From the NCBI GenBank assembly GCA_035079385.1, contig JAVHKY010000052.1:8308001-8372000 (forward strand): 64,000 bases of DNA, written 5' to 3'. A program made the translations under genes and the position numbers. Below are positions 1 to 12,300 of the stretch, one piece after another. Under the pieces are notes generated by a model. The model had not been told where the DNA came from, searched no databases, and saw only the letters and a program-made list of their open reading frames with translations. This stretch comes from Aspidiotus rigidus (taxonomy: Eukaryota; Arthropoda; Insecta; Hemiptera; Diaspididae). Numbering within the stretch: position 1 is the first letter of the stretch; the number at the start of each line of letters is the position of its first letter.

Positions 1-312
1 TACAATCTTGCATCCCCTACAGACTTTTGTGTCGATTTGTGAGTACTAATCCTCTGGATTGCGGTGAAAACACTTTGAGAATGGAGACCGGCTGACTACT
101 ACCAGTGCAGGCAGTGCGCACTTCTTTTGTTGCGAGTATCACTCAAATGCTATTGTTAAATACCTTACAAAATCTACACAAAACTAAAATACTTTTAAGA
201 AATTACATGCTTGGGTTGGGTACATTCAAAGGGTTCCGTCCAAAGGACGGGCATTTCTGTTTATGATAGATACTATTATAGGTCTCAATGAACCATTTTC
301 ATAATTTTTTAG

Positions 313-3300
313 CTCCTTCTGGCGCTCCTATTGGATTTGCTGGTTCAGCTCGATCGGCTACGGAAATTATAACTCAGTGGCAACCACCGTCAGAAGATAC
401 CCGTAATGGTCGTATATTAGGATATATGATACAGTACAGATTGTACGGTTATAATGATAGCCCATGGACGTACCAAAATGTAACCAATGAGGTAAATAGT
501 TTTTTTGAATTAATTATCTACTTACAGAGCTAGGATATACTGAAATATTGTTATAATTAGGGACAAGGAAATTTTACAAATATTGTATACAATAGTGAAA
601 CCCGCACTTATAGCGCTTCAATATCCCGTTTTCCGAAATTCCTTCTCACACAATAAGTCAGAAGATTTGTAAGTTTAAATTTTTTTTCTCTGAAACGTTC
701 TGGAAAGAATGATATCATTGTAAATAATGCCACAGTATAGGTACCCTAATACATTTTTCTAAAACGTGAATAGCTGGCGGACAAATTTTTCCATTTTCAT
801 AATATATATCTTATTTTCCATTTCTGGATTAAATATACTCACTTATATTGAATTTATAAAAAATTCTAAATTTTTAGCGGTACAATCTTCTCTTATGCAT
901 CAATCCACTTTTCTTCATTTGCAGTCTCTTCAAATGTTTCTCTTTACCTGTTGTGTTATTCTTAATGTCCTCTAAATAAAACTATCTCTTCCATCAAGTT
1001 AGGGTATTTCCTTTTCATATTCCTCTTCCTTGTATGCAGAAAAGTGTTTTCCACTCAAATGCCAACGGGGTTGTATCTTTTGGATTTGCTATTATATCAT
1101 CAATATTTTTCTCATTGAAGTACACTCATCTGTTTTCGAAATACACTAATAAATGAAGAACCTACTCGATATAATTTGTAAATGGGATGGTCGGTATACA
1201 AATAGTAGGTAGCCTGGGCTACTTTCAAACTATTAGATAATCTCTTGACCGTGCTCATGAAACCCACTTTTTATGAATGGGAAAATACAGAATCCTCCCA
1301 ACAAACTCCGCCGTAGATATATATCGACCGTGCAAATAACGTTGAACGTCGTTGTATTTCAGATTGACATTTACCATATCAATTCCTTTACATATGTATT
1401 TACATGTATAAGTAATAGCCTTTACCAAATGACAGTAGGTACTCAACGTTGATATGAGAATCAAATGTACGGCAGAGTATTGGGTTGTAAAACACAACCT
1501 AGCGATTATCAACCATAGAACCATGTTTTACAAAACTTCGACCGCCCACATCCGCTGATTGTTGTCTGTAGATGGAATGCGTGTTTCATTTAGAAACTGA
1601 CGTGGAAACCTGAAAAAACAAAATCGGCATAATATAACAACAGAATTGAAAAGTCATATTTAAAATTATAAACAAGACTGAGTCGCTGGGCGGCTTAGTA
1701 TCCGGGCCTCCTGTTTTTTTTTTCCAATTGACTATTAAGTGACGGAAGTTTATCTTTTTCAAAAGTTCTGGGGCTTCTTTTCCAAACAAAACGTAAAGCT
1801 CAAAAGATGTAGAATTTTTCTGTGTCAAGATGATCTGGAAACCAAGAGATCCGCATCTTTGTTCCACTCAGATCTCGGTCCTGAGAGACTCAATACATAC
1901 AGAAAACTTTGGTGATTTAAAAGAATCTCAAAGTATTAACCTGACTGTCCATTTCCAAAAATTCAGTGAGATATATAAAGTCGATAATGACGAAAATCAA
2001 AACATAAATGACTAAAATTGAAATGGACGATAAAACTTCCACCTTTGTCTTTACCTACAATTCATTACTCCTCAGTGTTCAGGCTACAAGCCAATTGCGA
2101 CAACGTAGAAAAAATAATGCTATGCATACCTACATAACGCGGTACCTAATTATAAAATATTATTCTAATTATTCAATCCATCACTTAGGCGCAACGTTTG
2201 TTTAACCTACCCAATAAACGTCAAATTTTTTCAATCATCTATGATTGGTAATGAGAAGTTTTCACTGCCAATAGGTGTACGATGCATCAGGTACCTCGGG
2301 CGAAAGAACTCATATAAAATAAACAAGCGACATTCAGCTCTTACGGCCCTATACATGGACTACTTATATTTTGAGATTCACTCACGAACCACTCGTCCAA
2401 TCAATACAAAAATTATGGAGCAATGAGATTGAATACACTATGACGTAATGCAGTGACATGAAGATAATAAGATTGATATTCTTTGAGAAATAACACTAAG
2501 AAATTCGAGGAAAATTGAGGATTACTCAACTAGGTACTCATCCAATCTCAGAAAAAAATGCACATGCCCAACTTCAGATAATCCACTACAAATTGACCAA
2601 ACTTTACAAGAATACAAACGGGAGTTTTTGAGGAGTTGTGTGAACAAAAAGATCTTATAAATAAATAAATAAATTATTAGGAAACCTGAAATTTTTTTAT
2701 CTGTCTTAGGATGATCTAGGACCTCTAAAGCGTCGAGAAAATTCTTCCCCGGACTTTGCCGTCACAGTTGTGTCGGGAGTAATACCTGACTTTTCGTTCA
2801 AAAAGTCGGTAAAACTGAGAACGGTATTGAATTCAGCGTTCAAAATTCATTTAAAATTAGATAATTTCAGCTCAGCAATTTTCAAAAAGTTTTAATTTGT
2901 TGCGTAGTGTTATTATTGAAGCATGGCAAAGATGAAACTTTTTCGATGACTGTACAAAAATTTGAAAAATGCTATGTCGTTCAGTTTACAAGCCTGCCGC
3001 GTATACTATTTTATTGAAAGATGAACGGAAAATGATTAAGAATGTCTCTATTATGAACGAGTGAATCGGTTCCTTAACGAGCGCTTGTACGCCACGCGCA
3101 CCCGGTAACCCTGATTTGTCCGTGAACAGCGCGAGGCAGCGCGCAGAAATCTATCTATGCTACACTAAACGCTATTCCCTTGGGTGAACTGGGTAACCCA
3201 GTTGGTAAGTGATCGGACTTGTAACTCAGAAGTACGCGGTTCGAATCCAGCCGGTGCCAGCGGTACACGAACGACAGTCAGCCCAGCAGGTAAGAGTGAA

Positions 3301-6300
3301 GTCAGGGTGGTGAGAGAGGCAAGCGAAGCGTTTGAGAAGAAGTGGTAGAGAGGAATGATGAGAGTGTTTCCGCGTAAGTGTTCTTACGCGGAAACATTTT
3401 GTTTCCAGCCTATGTGCGGAAACATTTTGTTTCCAACAGTGCAACGCTCGACACGTTGATCTGCACTGTAACAGGGCTGTTTCCAACACAAAAACATTCA
3501 GTGGAAACACACATTTTCCGTTCATCTTTCAATAAAAATATGAAACTTGCCAGGACTGTAGTGAAATTTGAAAATGCTACGCAAAAATAAAATCATACGT
3601 GACACAGAATGTGGAATAGCCTACGCGAAGTATATTCATTAAACAATCATCAATATTGATGTTCAAAGACTAGTATCTTGATCACTCTTGACCGAGACTG
3701 TACGAGAAATAAAATTGCCAGGCAAAAATAAAATCTCAATGGACAGAGAATATTTATTTTCAGTGACGTCACAACACATTTTTCCGGTGAGAACTTTTTT
3801 TTTTTTTTTTCGCAATTGCATAGGGGCTCCTACCTTGCCGGAGGCGAAAGCCCCAAAAATGATACCTTTTGCTATATTTTCTATCCACCCATACACTGGT
3901 TGATTAAAAGTACCACAAAAGCCTTGGATCATCCCTAGTAATGATTTTGTATAATTCTGGGTCAACGTTCTCATCTGAAATTTCTGCATTAATAATTTCA
4001 TCAATTTCATCCAGTTTTATATAACTTTTCAGCCACAATACTATATGAACGGGTGGCAATCCTGGTCAGAAGACGAAAAAGTGTTGATGGCAACTCCGGA
4101 TTTTATTTTTCAAAAACTATACGCTTGTTTGATCGAAACAGTAATCCCTAATGTTTCTTTTCATCTTGTTAATTGTATTTCATAGGCGCAGAGAAATTTT
4201 CTCATAACAGAGTTGATTACATGGAAAGATTACATCATACAAATTGCTGCTTACAATGAGAAAGGAGTTGGTGTTTACAGTGACGGAATAACGATAAAAA
4301 CCAAAGAAGGAGGTAAATTGAATAGAGTTATTCATGACGATGTCAAAACACCGATACTGTGGTAAACTATCGATCATTACATGATTGATGTTTCCATCAC
4401 AAATGCGAATGTAAACAATTTTTTTTTGAACGTACTTCCCCCATAAAAAAATAGAGCTCTGGAAATCGTTGAATATTGTTGAAACAAGTTTTGTGGTGAA
4501 GAACCAAAACTGAGTTTTCAATTAAACACGTCTCCAGCAAAAGGGCCTAACTTAACTTATGCCTTTTTTCATTTTTTTGTTTTTTTCTACTCTTCATTCA
4601 TTTCTCCATCACGCGGTAGAATGACATAGCGCTCTCTATTGTAAAAGAGGAGTAATACATTATTTAAATCTGCAACGTCGTCCTTGTCGAAAAAAAAGAG
4701 GTCCATCAATGAAAATTCCTATTGTGTTAATTCCCCGTATTGTTATAGGTTGTCCCAAAAAAGTTTGGTAACAATTTTTCCACTTATTATTATTATTATT
4801 TTTATTTTTGCCAAAAAAGTTTTGTAAATAATACTTTTCCACTTATTATTTTTTTTTTCATTTTTGCCAAACCGTTTTGTAAACAATTTTTTCGCTTGTT
4901 TTTTTTTTTTTCATATTTAAATAGCAAATTTATAAAAAATTTCACGTGAATAAGAGTTTCTGTCACTTCAGAGAGAGATTTTCACGCAAAACTATCCCCC
5001 AAAAAAAAGTAATTTGAAAAGGGGACTAACTTTGGCACTTTTCAGGCCCATATATATGTAAGAATGATAGCCTCATTCTCAACTGCCTAGTGCTTATCAA
5101 CCGATTGCGTCATGTCGGAGCGTGTAGGGTAGGTACTAGGTGGTTTGGTCTTTTCTTTTCTTTTCGGGCAGTCTGTTCAATTCATTCTCCGGATCGTACA
5201 CGTTTTCATTCTATTTGTATTATAATAATCTAACACGCCCGTAAAGCGATTTAATTGTTAATTTCATCGGTAATAAAATGCAATTAACGGTCGCTGTGTA
5301 AATTTCTTTGTTCGTGTTCCACGAACTTACAAATTAACAATTTCGTTTATCTCACGGGTGTGATATTCTCCGTTCGAAATTCTTTCTAAATTCAGTTTGT
5401 CGTGTAGTGACAGTTCAGACTTCAGTGAATTCGCGATGTCAACCAATTTTATCTTCAGATTCGTGGTCGAAACCTCTACGCGAGACTCTAAAAGCAGTGT
5501 TATAAATCTAAAAAAAGTGTGGGAAGAGCATTCAGATGTCGAGTTCCACTTTCCGAAAGATGCCCAGCACATCAGCAACCACGATACCCTGGCGAAGACT
5601 CCAAGTGTAAAATCGATACTCGACACGTTGAAGAAACGCGGAATGATGAGAAATATTAAGGTCCAGCTTAACAAGGAATTGGAGGCGATATACCGGGATG
5701 AGTTTGGAAACATCGTCTTCAAGGATTTTTTCATGGAGGAAACGTTAATCCAATCGAAATCTGCAGGAACGGACAAGGTCAAAGAATCCGTCACTATCAC
5801 TCCTACAGAAAAGTCGCTGCAATCTATAACGAAGGATATGGTCATCGTGAAGTACTCGAGCCGATCTCAAAACGCCAACGTATGGATGAAAACTTTCAAT
5901 CGTGAATGCGACAGACTACATATTGCTGAGGACAAACGCCCTGAAGCTCTCCGACTCTTTCTCGAGAAAATCCCGCTTGATTGGTTTAACACGCAATGGA
6001 TTACCCACAGCGATGAAAACTGGACAATTTGGTCAATCAACTTTCTGGAGGCTTTTGGCGACAAGGGTTGGAATGAAGTTTGGCACGCGAACGCTTACCG
6101 CTGGATCCCTGGTACGTTATACTCCGATTATATCATAAAAAAAAATAGTTTATTAGTTGATGCTCTACCTGAACTTGATGAGAAGTCACGTATCGCGTTG
6201 ATTGTAATAGGGATACCTAGGGAAGTGCGTGACCGAATAGATCGTAATTTTATAGACACTCAGGGAAAATTACTATCTGAAATCTCGAAATGGGAAGTAC

Positions 6301-9300
6301 AAGGGGCGAAGGGTAGAAAAGGAAATGATTATTCTGAGAGCGAGAACAAAGAAAAATTTAGAAAAAATTTAGGATCGGGCAAACCGCGTAACCCTAATCA
6401 TAAACCTTGTTCTTTTTGTGAGAGAAAGGGAATGAAGAAACGTTACCATGCAGAGAAAAATTGTTGGTACAACCCGGCAAACCCTGAGTACAGAGGAAAT
6501 GCCACTTACGCTAGGAAAGCAGGTAGCATGGCCTCGGGATCGGACAACAAAGCGATACGAGTAGCTAACAATATGGAGTTAGAGACTGTCTTCAACGAAG
6601 CAGTCAATTCAAAAAACTAAATTTACCACCACTCAAAGAAATCGATATCTCCGTTGGAGACAAAAAAGGCTGCGGATTATACGATCCAGGCGCAAATATC
6701 TCTATGATAAAATATGAATATTTCAAAAGCCTCGATTCTTCACAGGCTAAAATACTTTACGAAAATCTAAAATATCGCACTTTGAGTGGTGGCGACTGCC
6801 TTATGGGGATTGCAGTAGCAAAATTAAAAATTTTCAATATCGAAAAATATGTCCGACTCTTTGTAGTTGACAAACAAGATGAAATGAAATACGATATAAT
6901 TGTGGGATTAGACACAACTCCCAAATTTAGATTAAAACTTGATGAAAAACTTGTACTATCGCAGGTAACTGATTCCGGGACCGTAATATGCGAAGAAAAA
7001 AAAGATAACGTAGAAAATATGTCTGAGATTTCAATAAACTGGAACGAGTTTATCCCGGTAGAGGAGTTCGAGGCGCGTACAGACCACCTCGACGAGAAAA
7101 GGAAGAACGCGATTTACGATCTTATTGACAGATATGGAGCATGTTTTGCAAAGGATAAATACGACATAGGGAAGGTTACAAACTATGAAGCTCAGATAAA
7201 ACTTTCAGAAAATTCCTATGTAGCTAAAAAGCCGTACAGATGCTCTTTGGAGGATCAAAAAGAAATAGAGAAGCAGGTAAAAGAACTTTTAGACCGTGGT
7301 ATGATAGAACAATCAATGTCACCCTTCGCGTCACCCGTCACTTTAGCCTACAAAAAAGAGGGGGGGACAAGAGTTAAGAATCGTATGTGCATAGACTTTA
7401 GAGATTTAAATAGGCTAGTGGTACCCGAAAGCCAACCATTCCCCCTTATTGATGATCTAGTGGTTAAAACAGCAGGGTGTACGTGGTTTTCATCCTTTGA
7501 CATAAATTCTGTATTTTGGACAATACCTATACGTACAAAGGACCGACATAAAACGGGCTTTGTGACCCAGAACGGCCATTGGCAGTGGGTTAGTATGCCG
7601 TTCGGTTACCGGAACAGTCCGGCCATTTTCCAGAGGATATTGACAGGTATTATCCGGAAACGAAATCTCGACAGCTTTTGCGTCAACTATATTGACGATA
7701 TTCTTATTTTTTCAAAAAGCTTCGAGGAACACCTCATACATATAGAAAAACTAATGCAGGCAATTATGGATGAGGGATTCCGTTTAAAGTTCACCAAATG
7801 CGAATTTGCTAAGGACAAGGTCACGTACCTGGGACACGTTGTGGGGTGTGGTACAGTACGGCCTCTTACAAGCAATGTGGTCGCCATCAAGGAATTTCCT
7901 GTTCCAAAAACAAGAAAGAATGTACGTCAATTCCTAGGGAAGGTGAATTTTTATTTGAAATACATTCCTAACGCCTCTCGATTATTGGAACCATTGCACA
8001 ACTTGCTTCGTAAAGATGTAAGTTTTGTATGGTTGGATGAATGTAAAAACGCTTTTGAGAAGGTTAAAAGTTACCTTCCGTCAACACCCATCCTCGCAAT
8101 ATTTGATAGGGATAAACCGATTAATATCTACACCGACGCAAGTAAGGAAGGAATGGGGGCAGTCCTCAAACAACCCCAGGAGGACAGTAGCGAAAAACCG
8201 GTAGCCTACTTCTCTCGTAAATTAAGCACCGCCCAGAAAGAAAAAAAAGCAATATATATTGAGTGTATAGCGATTAAGGAAGCCATAAAATATTGGCAGT
8301 TTTGGTTGATGGGACGACGGTTCACCATTTTTTCTGACCATAAACCCCTAGAAAATTTGAAAATCAATGCGAGAACAGATCAGGAACTTGGATACCTACT
8401 CAGTAACTTACTACAATATGACTTTCACATAGTTTACAAACCAGGTCCAACCAATATTGAGGCAGATTGCTTATCAAGGAACCCAGTATTGGAACCTGAA
8501 GAACAGCAGTTAAAGGACTGTATAAAAATTGTCAACATAGTAACTTTAGACGAACTAAATAGAGACCAAACAAAAACGAGCAATATAAACAATAAAAATA
8601 TTACACAAAAAAATAACCTAAAATACATTACAATACGGAACAAAACCAAGTTACTGATCTCGGGCTCGCTGGGGAAAGAATTAGTAAGTAGGGTACACCT
8701 AAAATACGGCCATATTGGTTCAAAACACGTTAGATCAATTCTGTCACCGTATTATTACTGTAAAGGAATGGGTACCTTAATAGAGAAAGTATGCTCCGGT
8801 TGCGACACTTGTATTAGGAACAAAACACGCATACGCTCTGAGAAAGGCCCAATAGGACACCTGGGACCGGCAAAGGAACCCTTTGAAATAATGTCTCTCG
8901 ACACAATAGGGGGACTCGGTGGAAAAAGATCGACTCGTAGATACCTTCATTTATTGGTGGATCATTTTACAAGATATGCTTATATCCTCGCGTCATCGGG
9001 ACCATCATTCTCTGATTTTGCAAGAATAATACGTAGGGTTAATGACGAGAATCAAATTAAACTTTTATTAACTGATCAGTACGGGGGATTATGTTCGAAC
9101 GATTTTGAAAAGTTTTTATCGGAAAATCACATAGAACGTGTTGTAACTGCAGTCGATCATGCCGAGTCCAACGGACTGAATGAACGCCTTGGCCAGACAT
9201 TAGTAAATCGAATACGTTGCCGTGTTAATGAAAAAAATTCCCCAAAAAGAGCGTGGTCGGTAGTCGCACAGCAATGTATTAAGGAATACAACGAGACAGT

Positions 9301-12300
9301 TCATAGCGTGACAAAATTTGCTCCTAATTATCTCATGTATGGCAAACTTCCCGATACAGTACCCATTGAAATACGGGAACAAAATGATTTCCAGAAAGAT
9401 CGTAAACTAGCGTATATTAATTCATTGAGAGACCACGAGCGCAATAAAGAGCGTTTGAAACCTACGCGAGAGAGTTACGATTTCAAGATGGGAGAGTTTG
9501 TGTATGTCGAGAACGGCAACAAATTAAACAGGGAGAAGTTGGATGAGATAAGAGTAGGCCCATTCGAGATTGTCGAGAGACGGTCGAATTCTGTTTTTGC
9601 TGTAAAAGTTAATAATAATAAGACGAGAAATACCAGACTTTATCATCGTAGTAAAATAATTCCTTTTTCCCGTTGCTCCGAATTTTCATCAGTCATTGAT
9701 TCTTTTGATCATTCTTCTGTATCAACTCCTTAACCACAATGGTGGTGAAATACTCCGAGTCCTCTGATCCTAGTTATCTGATTATGTCTGACGAGTGCCA
9801 CAGGTTAGGAGAAGATTTGTCTCAAATTTTACCGAATAAACCAAAATATTGTGATAATAAATGTAAATTAGAATTAAGCAATTTGTGAATATTTTGTGTA
9901 GGTAAACATGTAACTTTCGTATACCTTCAAATTTTAAGTCGTGATTTCATTTTATTATATTTTATATTACCGTACTTTTATTTTGTTTTAGATATTGCGT
10001 ATTTATTTATTTATGTATATATATTTTTTTTTTTTGTTCTCTGTCATATAGTTGGAAAAATTCCCAAGGTGACTAAGAACCTCTCAAATAACAAAATGTA
10101 TCTGGTGAATAGAAAATTTATTAACAAAATGATTTTTGACGATAATCAACATGTACTCACTAGTAATAGAAAAAAATTCGAAAGAAAGTATGTACACGCG
10201 TCGAAAAACAAATTCACTTATCGTAGAAATATTATTGTACATTTTCAAAGTAACCATGCGCAATATTTGCCTTGTCGTGTCATTAGATTAAGCCATAAAT
10301 CGATCGGTCAGGCCATAGTCTCCTGTCACCTTAGAAAAATTGTGAATGTAATGTCATCCAGATTCAAAATTACTTAAGCCTGGAGAAACCGCATTCTCCG
10401 GTTTTCCAGCAAGGGTGGGGGGATGTAAGAATGATAGCCTCATTCTCAACTGCCTAGTGCTTATCAACCGATTGCGTCATGTCGGAGCGTGTAGGGTAGG
10501 TACTAGGTGGTTTGGTCTTTTCTTTTCTTTTCGGGCAGTCTGTTCAATTCATTCTCCGGATCGTACACGTTCTCATTCTATTTGTATTATAATAATCTAA
10601 CACGCCCGTAAAGCGATTTAATTGTTAATTTCATCGGTAATAAAATGCAATTAACGGTCGCTGTGTAAATTTCTTTGTTCGTGTTCCACGAACTTACATA
10701 TATCGTCAATAATTTGGTACAAGGTTCATGTTTTGTTTCAATCTCGAATTTAGAACGTACACTCTTTGATTTTATTCATTAACTAATCCCCTAGGAGCCA
10801 TAGTTTTTTGGGTGTAGCGTTTTAAATCTTTAAACGCATTTTTCTCAAAACAGGTTTTTTCAAGTTACGCCCTTCTTTCGGAGACGCGTTCAATTATTGC
10901 AAAGTACCTTGAATAGGTTTATTTATTCTACATTTATAAAATGTTAATAATTATTGTTTTAATTCTACAAACTCATCTTTGTTTCTAGTTCCTGAAGAAC
11001 CACCTGATAATGTGAAAGTGAAAGCTCTCAATTCAACCGCGGTTCAAATTTGGTGGAAACCTCCAAATCCACAGTATGTAAATGGCATCAATCAAGGTTA
11101 CAAAATACAAGCGTGGAGAAAGGAATCAGTCGCACTTACTATAGCCGTCCCTCCCAGTCTTTTTGATGCGCTTGCTGGACAGACAACCATTGTTACCAAC
11201 CTGGAGAAGTATACAAAATATAATATGACTGTTCTTTGTTTCACGAATCCTGGAGACGGCCCAACCAGCACTCCTATTCTCATTCAAACCGAAGAAGACG
11301 GTAAGAAAATTCAAGATAGTATACTCGTACAAATACGTTTGACGTTTTCCTCAACCGTCATTCTTATTTTTAGTTCCCGATGAAATAGATAATCTGCAAT
11401 TTCATAATATTTCGGATCGATCAGTTGCTATAGTATGGCAACCACCAAAGCATGCAAATGGAATTTTAACTGGTTACTCGGTTTTGTATATGGTGAAAGA
11501 TGAACCAGATACATCCAAAACCAAGAATGTTACAGAAACTGTTACTCATATCACCGTCACTAACTTGATAGTATGTATGAATTATCATTGAAATTTTCAG
11601 AATTAGAAAATGATGACTTGATCACATATTTTTATTTTTAATTATTTAGCCCACTACACATTATAAATTTGAAGTAAATGCATGGACTCGTATTGGGGCT
11701 GGACCTCCTAAAGTAGCCACCATTCAGTCTGGAGTGGAGCCTGTATTACCTCATCCTCCAGCTAAACTAGCCATAACCAATATTGAGGCATTTTCAGTTG
11801 TATTACAATTCACTCCTGGTTTTGATGGAAACTCATCAATAATTAAATGGACCGTTGAAGTACATCTTTTTGATTCTGTTCTGACCTCACTCTTTGTTTT
11901 CATAATAGTCAAACTTCTTGAAATTAATTTAATCTTAGGCTCAAACAGCTCGGAATACTTCATGGTTCATAATTTATGAAGAATACAACCCAGAAGCTAT
12001 CACACTCACAGTAAAGAATTTAATTCCATTCACCATGTACAAATTACGCCTGATCGCAATAAATGTTGTCGGTGCTTCAGAACCGTCTGAGTCGACAAAA
12101 GAATTTCAAACAATTCAAGCACCACCAGCTCATCCACCATGGAACGTGACTGTGCGTGCAATATCTGCTACTGAGTTGCGTGTTCGGTGGATTGTATGTT
12201 CAGGTTCCAATGTATAATTTTTAAGAATTAATAAAATCAGATTTAGAAAATATTTTGTTCCAATTGCAGCCTTTACAGCAAACTGAATGGTTTGGCAATG

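Larger units (their letters stand above)
3012..3540. mobile_element. Short element with ~25-bp terminal inverted repeats containing a SINE head
   Basis: TTATTGAAAGATGAACGGAA at the left is repeated in inverted orientation at the right (TTCCGTTCATCTTTCAATAA). Between the arms sit a tRNA-like sequence (3186-3262) and a perfect 13-bp hairpin (3366-3395). It interrupts repeat family B copy 1. Confidence 0.6.
1665..3865. mobile_element. Non-autonomous repeat family B, copy 1 (split by a later insertion)
   Basis: Two segments, 1665-1990 and about 3545-3865, match the two halves of a compact 0.7-kb element at 38355-39062. Shared stretches include AAGACTGAGTCGC, TTAGTATCCGGG, TGTTCCACTC, GACACAGAATGTG and GCAATTGCATAGGGGCTC near the right end. 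The middle here (about 1990-3545) is mostly extra sequence, part of it the inverted-repeat element at 3012-3540. No transposase is visible. The right border carries a small GC-rich hairpin, AGGGGCT...AGCCCC. Confidence 0.6.
5057..10698 (+). mobile_element. Complete Ty3-type LTR retrotransposon in an sdk intron
   Basis: Two 275-bp LTRs (TGTAAG...CTTACA) flank gag, pol and two small ORFs. A 4-bp target duplication TATA lies at 5053-5056 and 10699-10702. The LTRs differ at one position (T5205 versus C10572), so the insertion is young. The order PR-RT-RNase H-IN and a D,D-35-E integrase place it in Ty3/gypsy. No env is seen. It lies in the same orientation as sdk, between exons 4186-4312 and 10989-11300, so its poly(A) signals could affect sdk transcripts. 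All reading frames are open, so it may be capable of transposition. Confidence 0.95.

Noticed and set aside
3186..3262. Functional tRNA-Thr gene
   Set aside because: A and B boxes are fine but the acceptor and T stems do not pair well. It sits inside a repeat element, so it is called a SINE head.
5327..5845. 172-codon minus-strand ORF over gag
   Set aside because: Shadow of gag on the other strand; hydrophobic composition without a recognisable domain.
10415..10600. 61-codon ORF at the 3' LTR
   Set aside because: It lies almost wholly in the LTR and is repeated in the 5' LTR; no coding signal.
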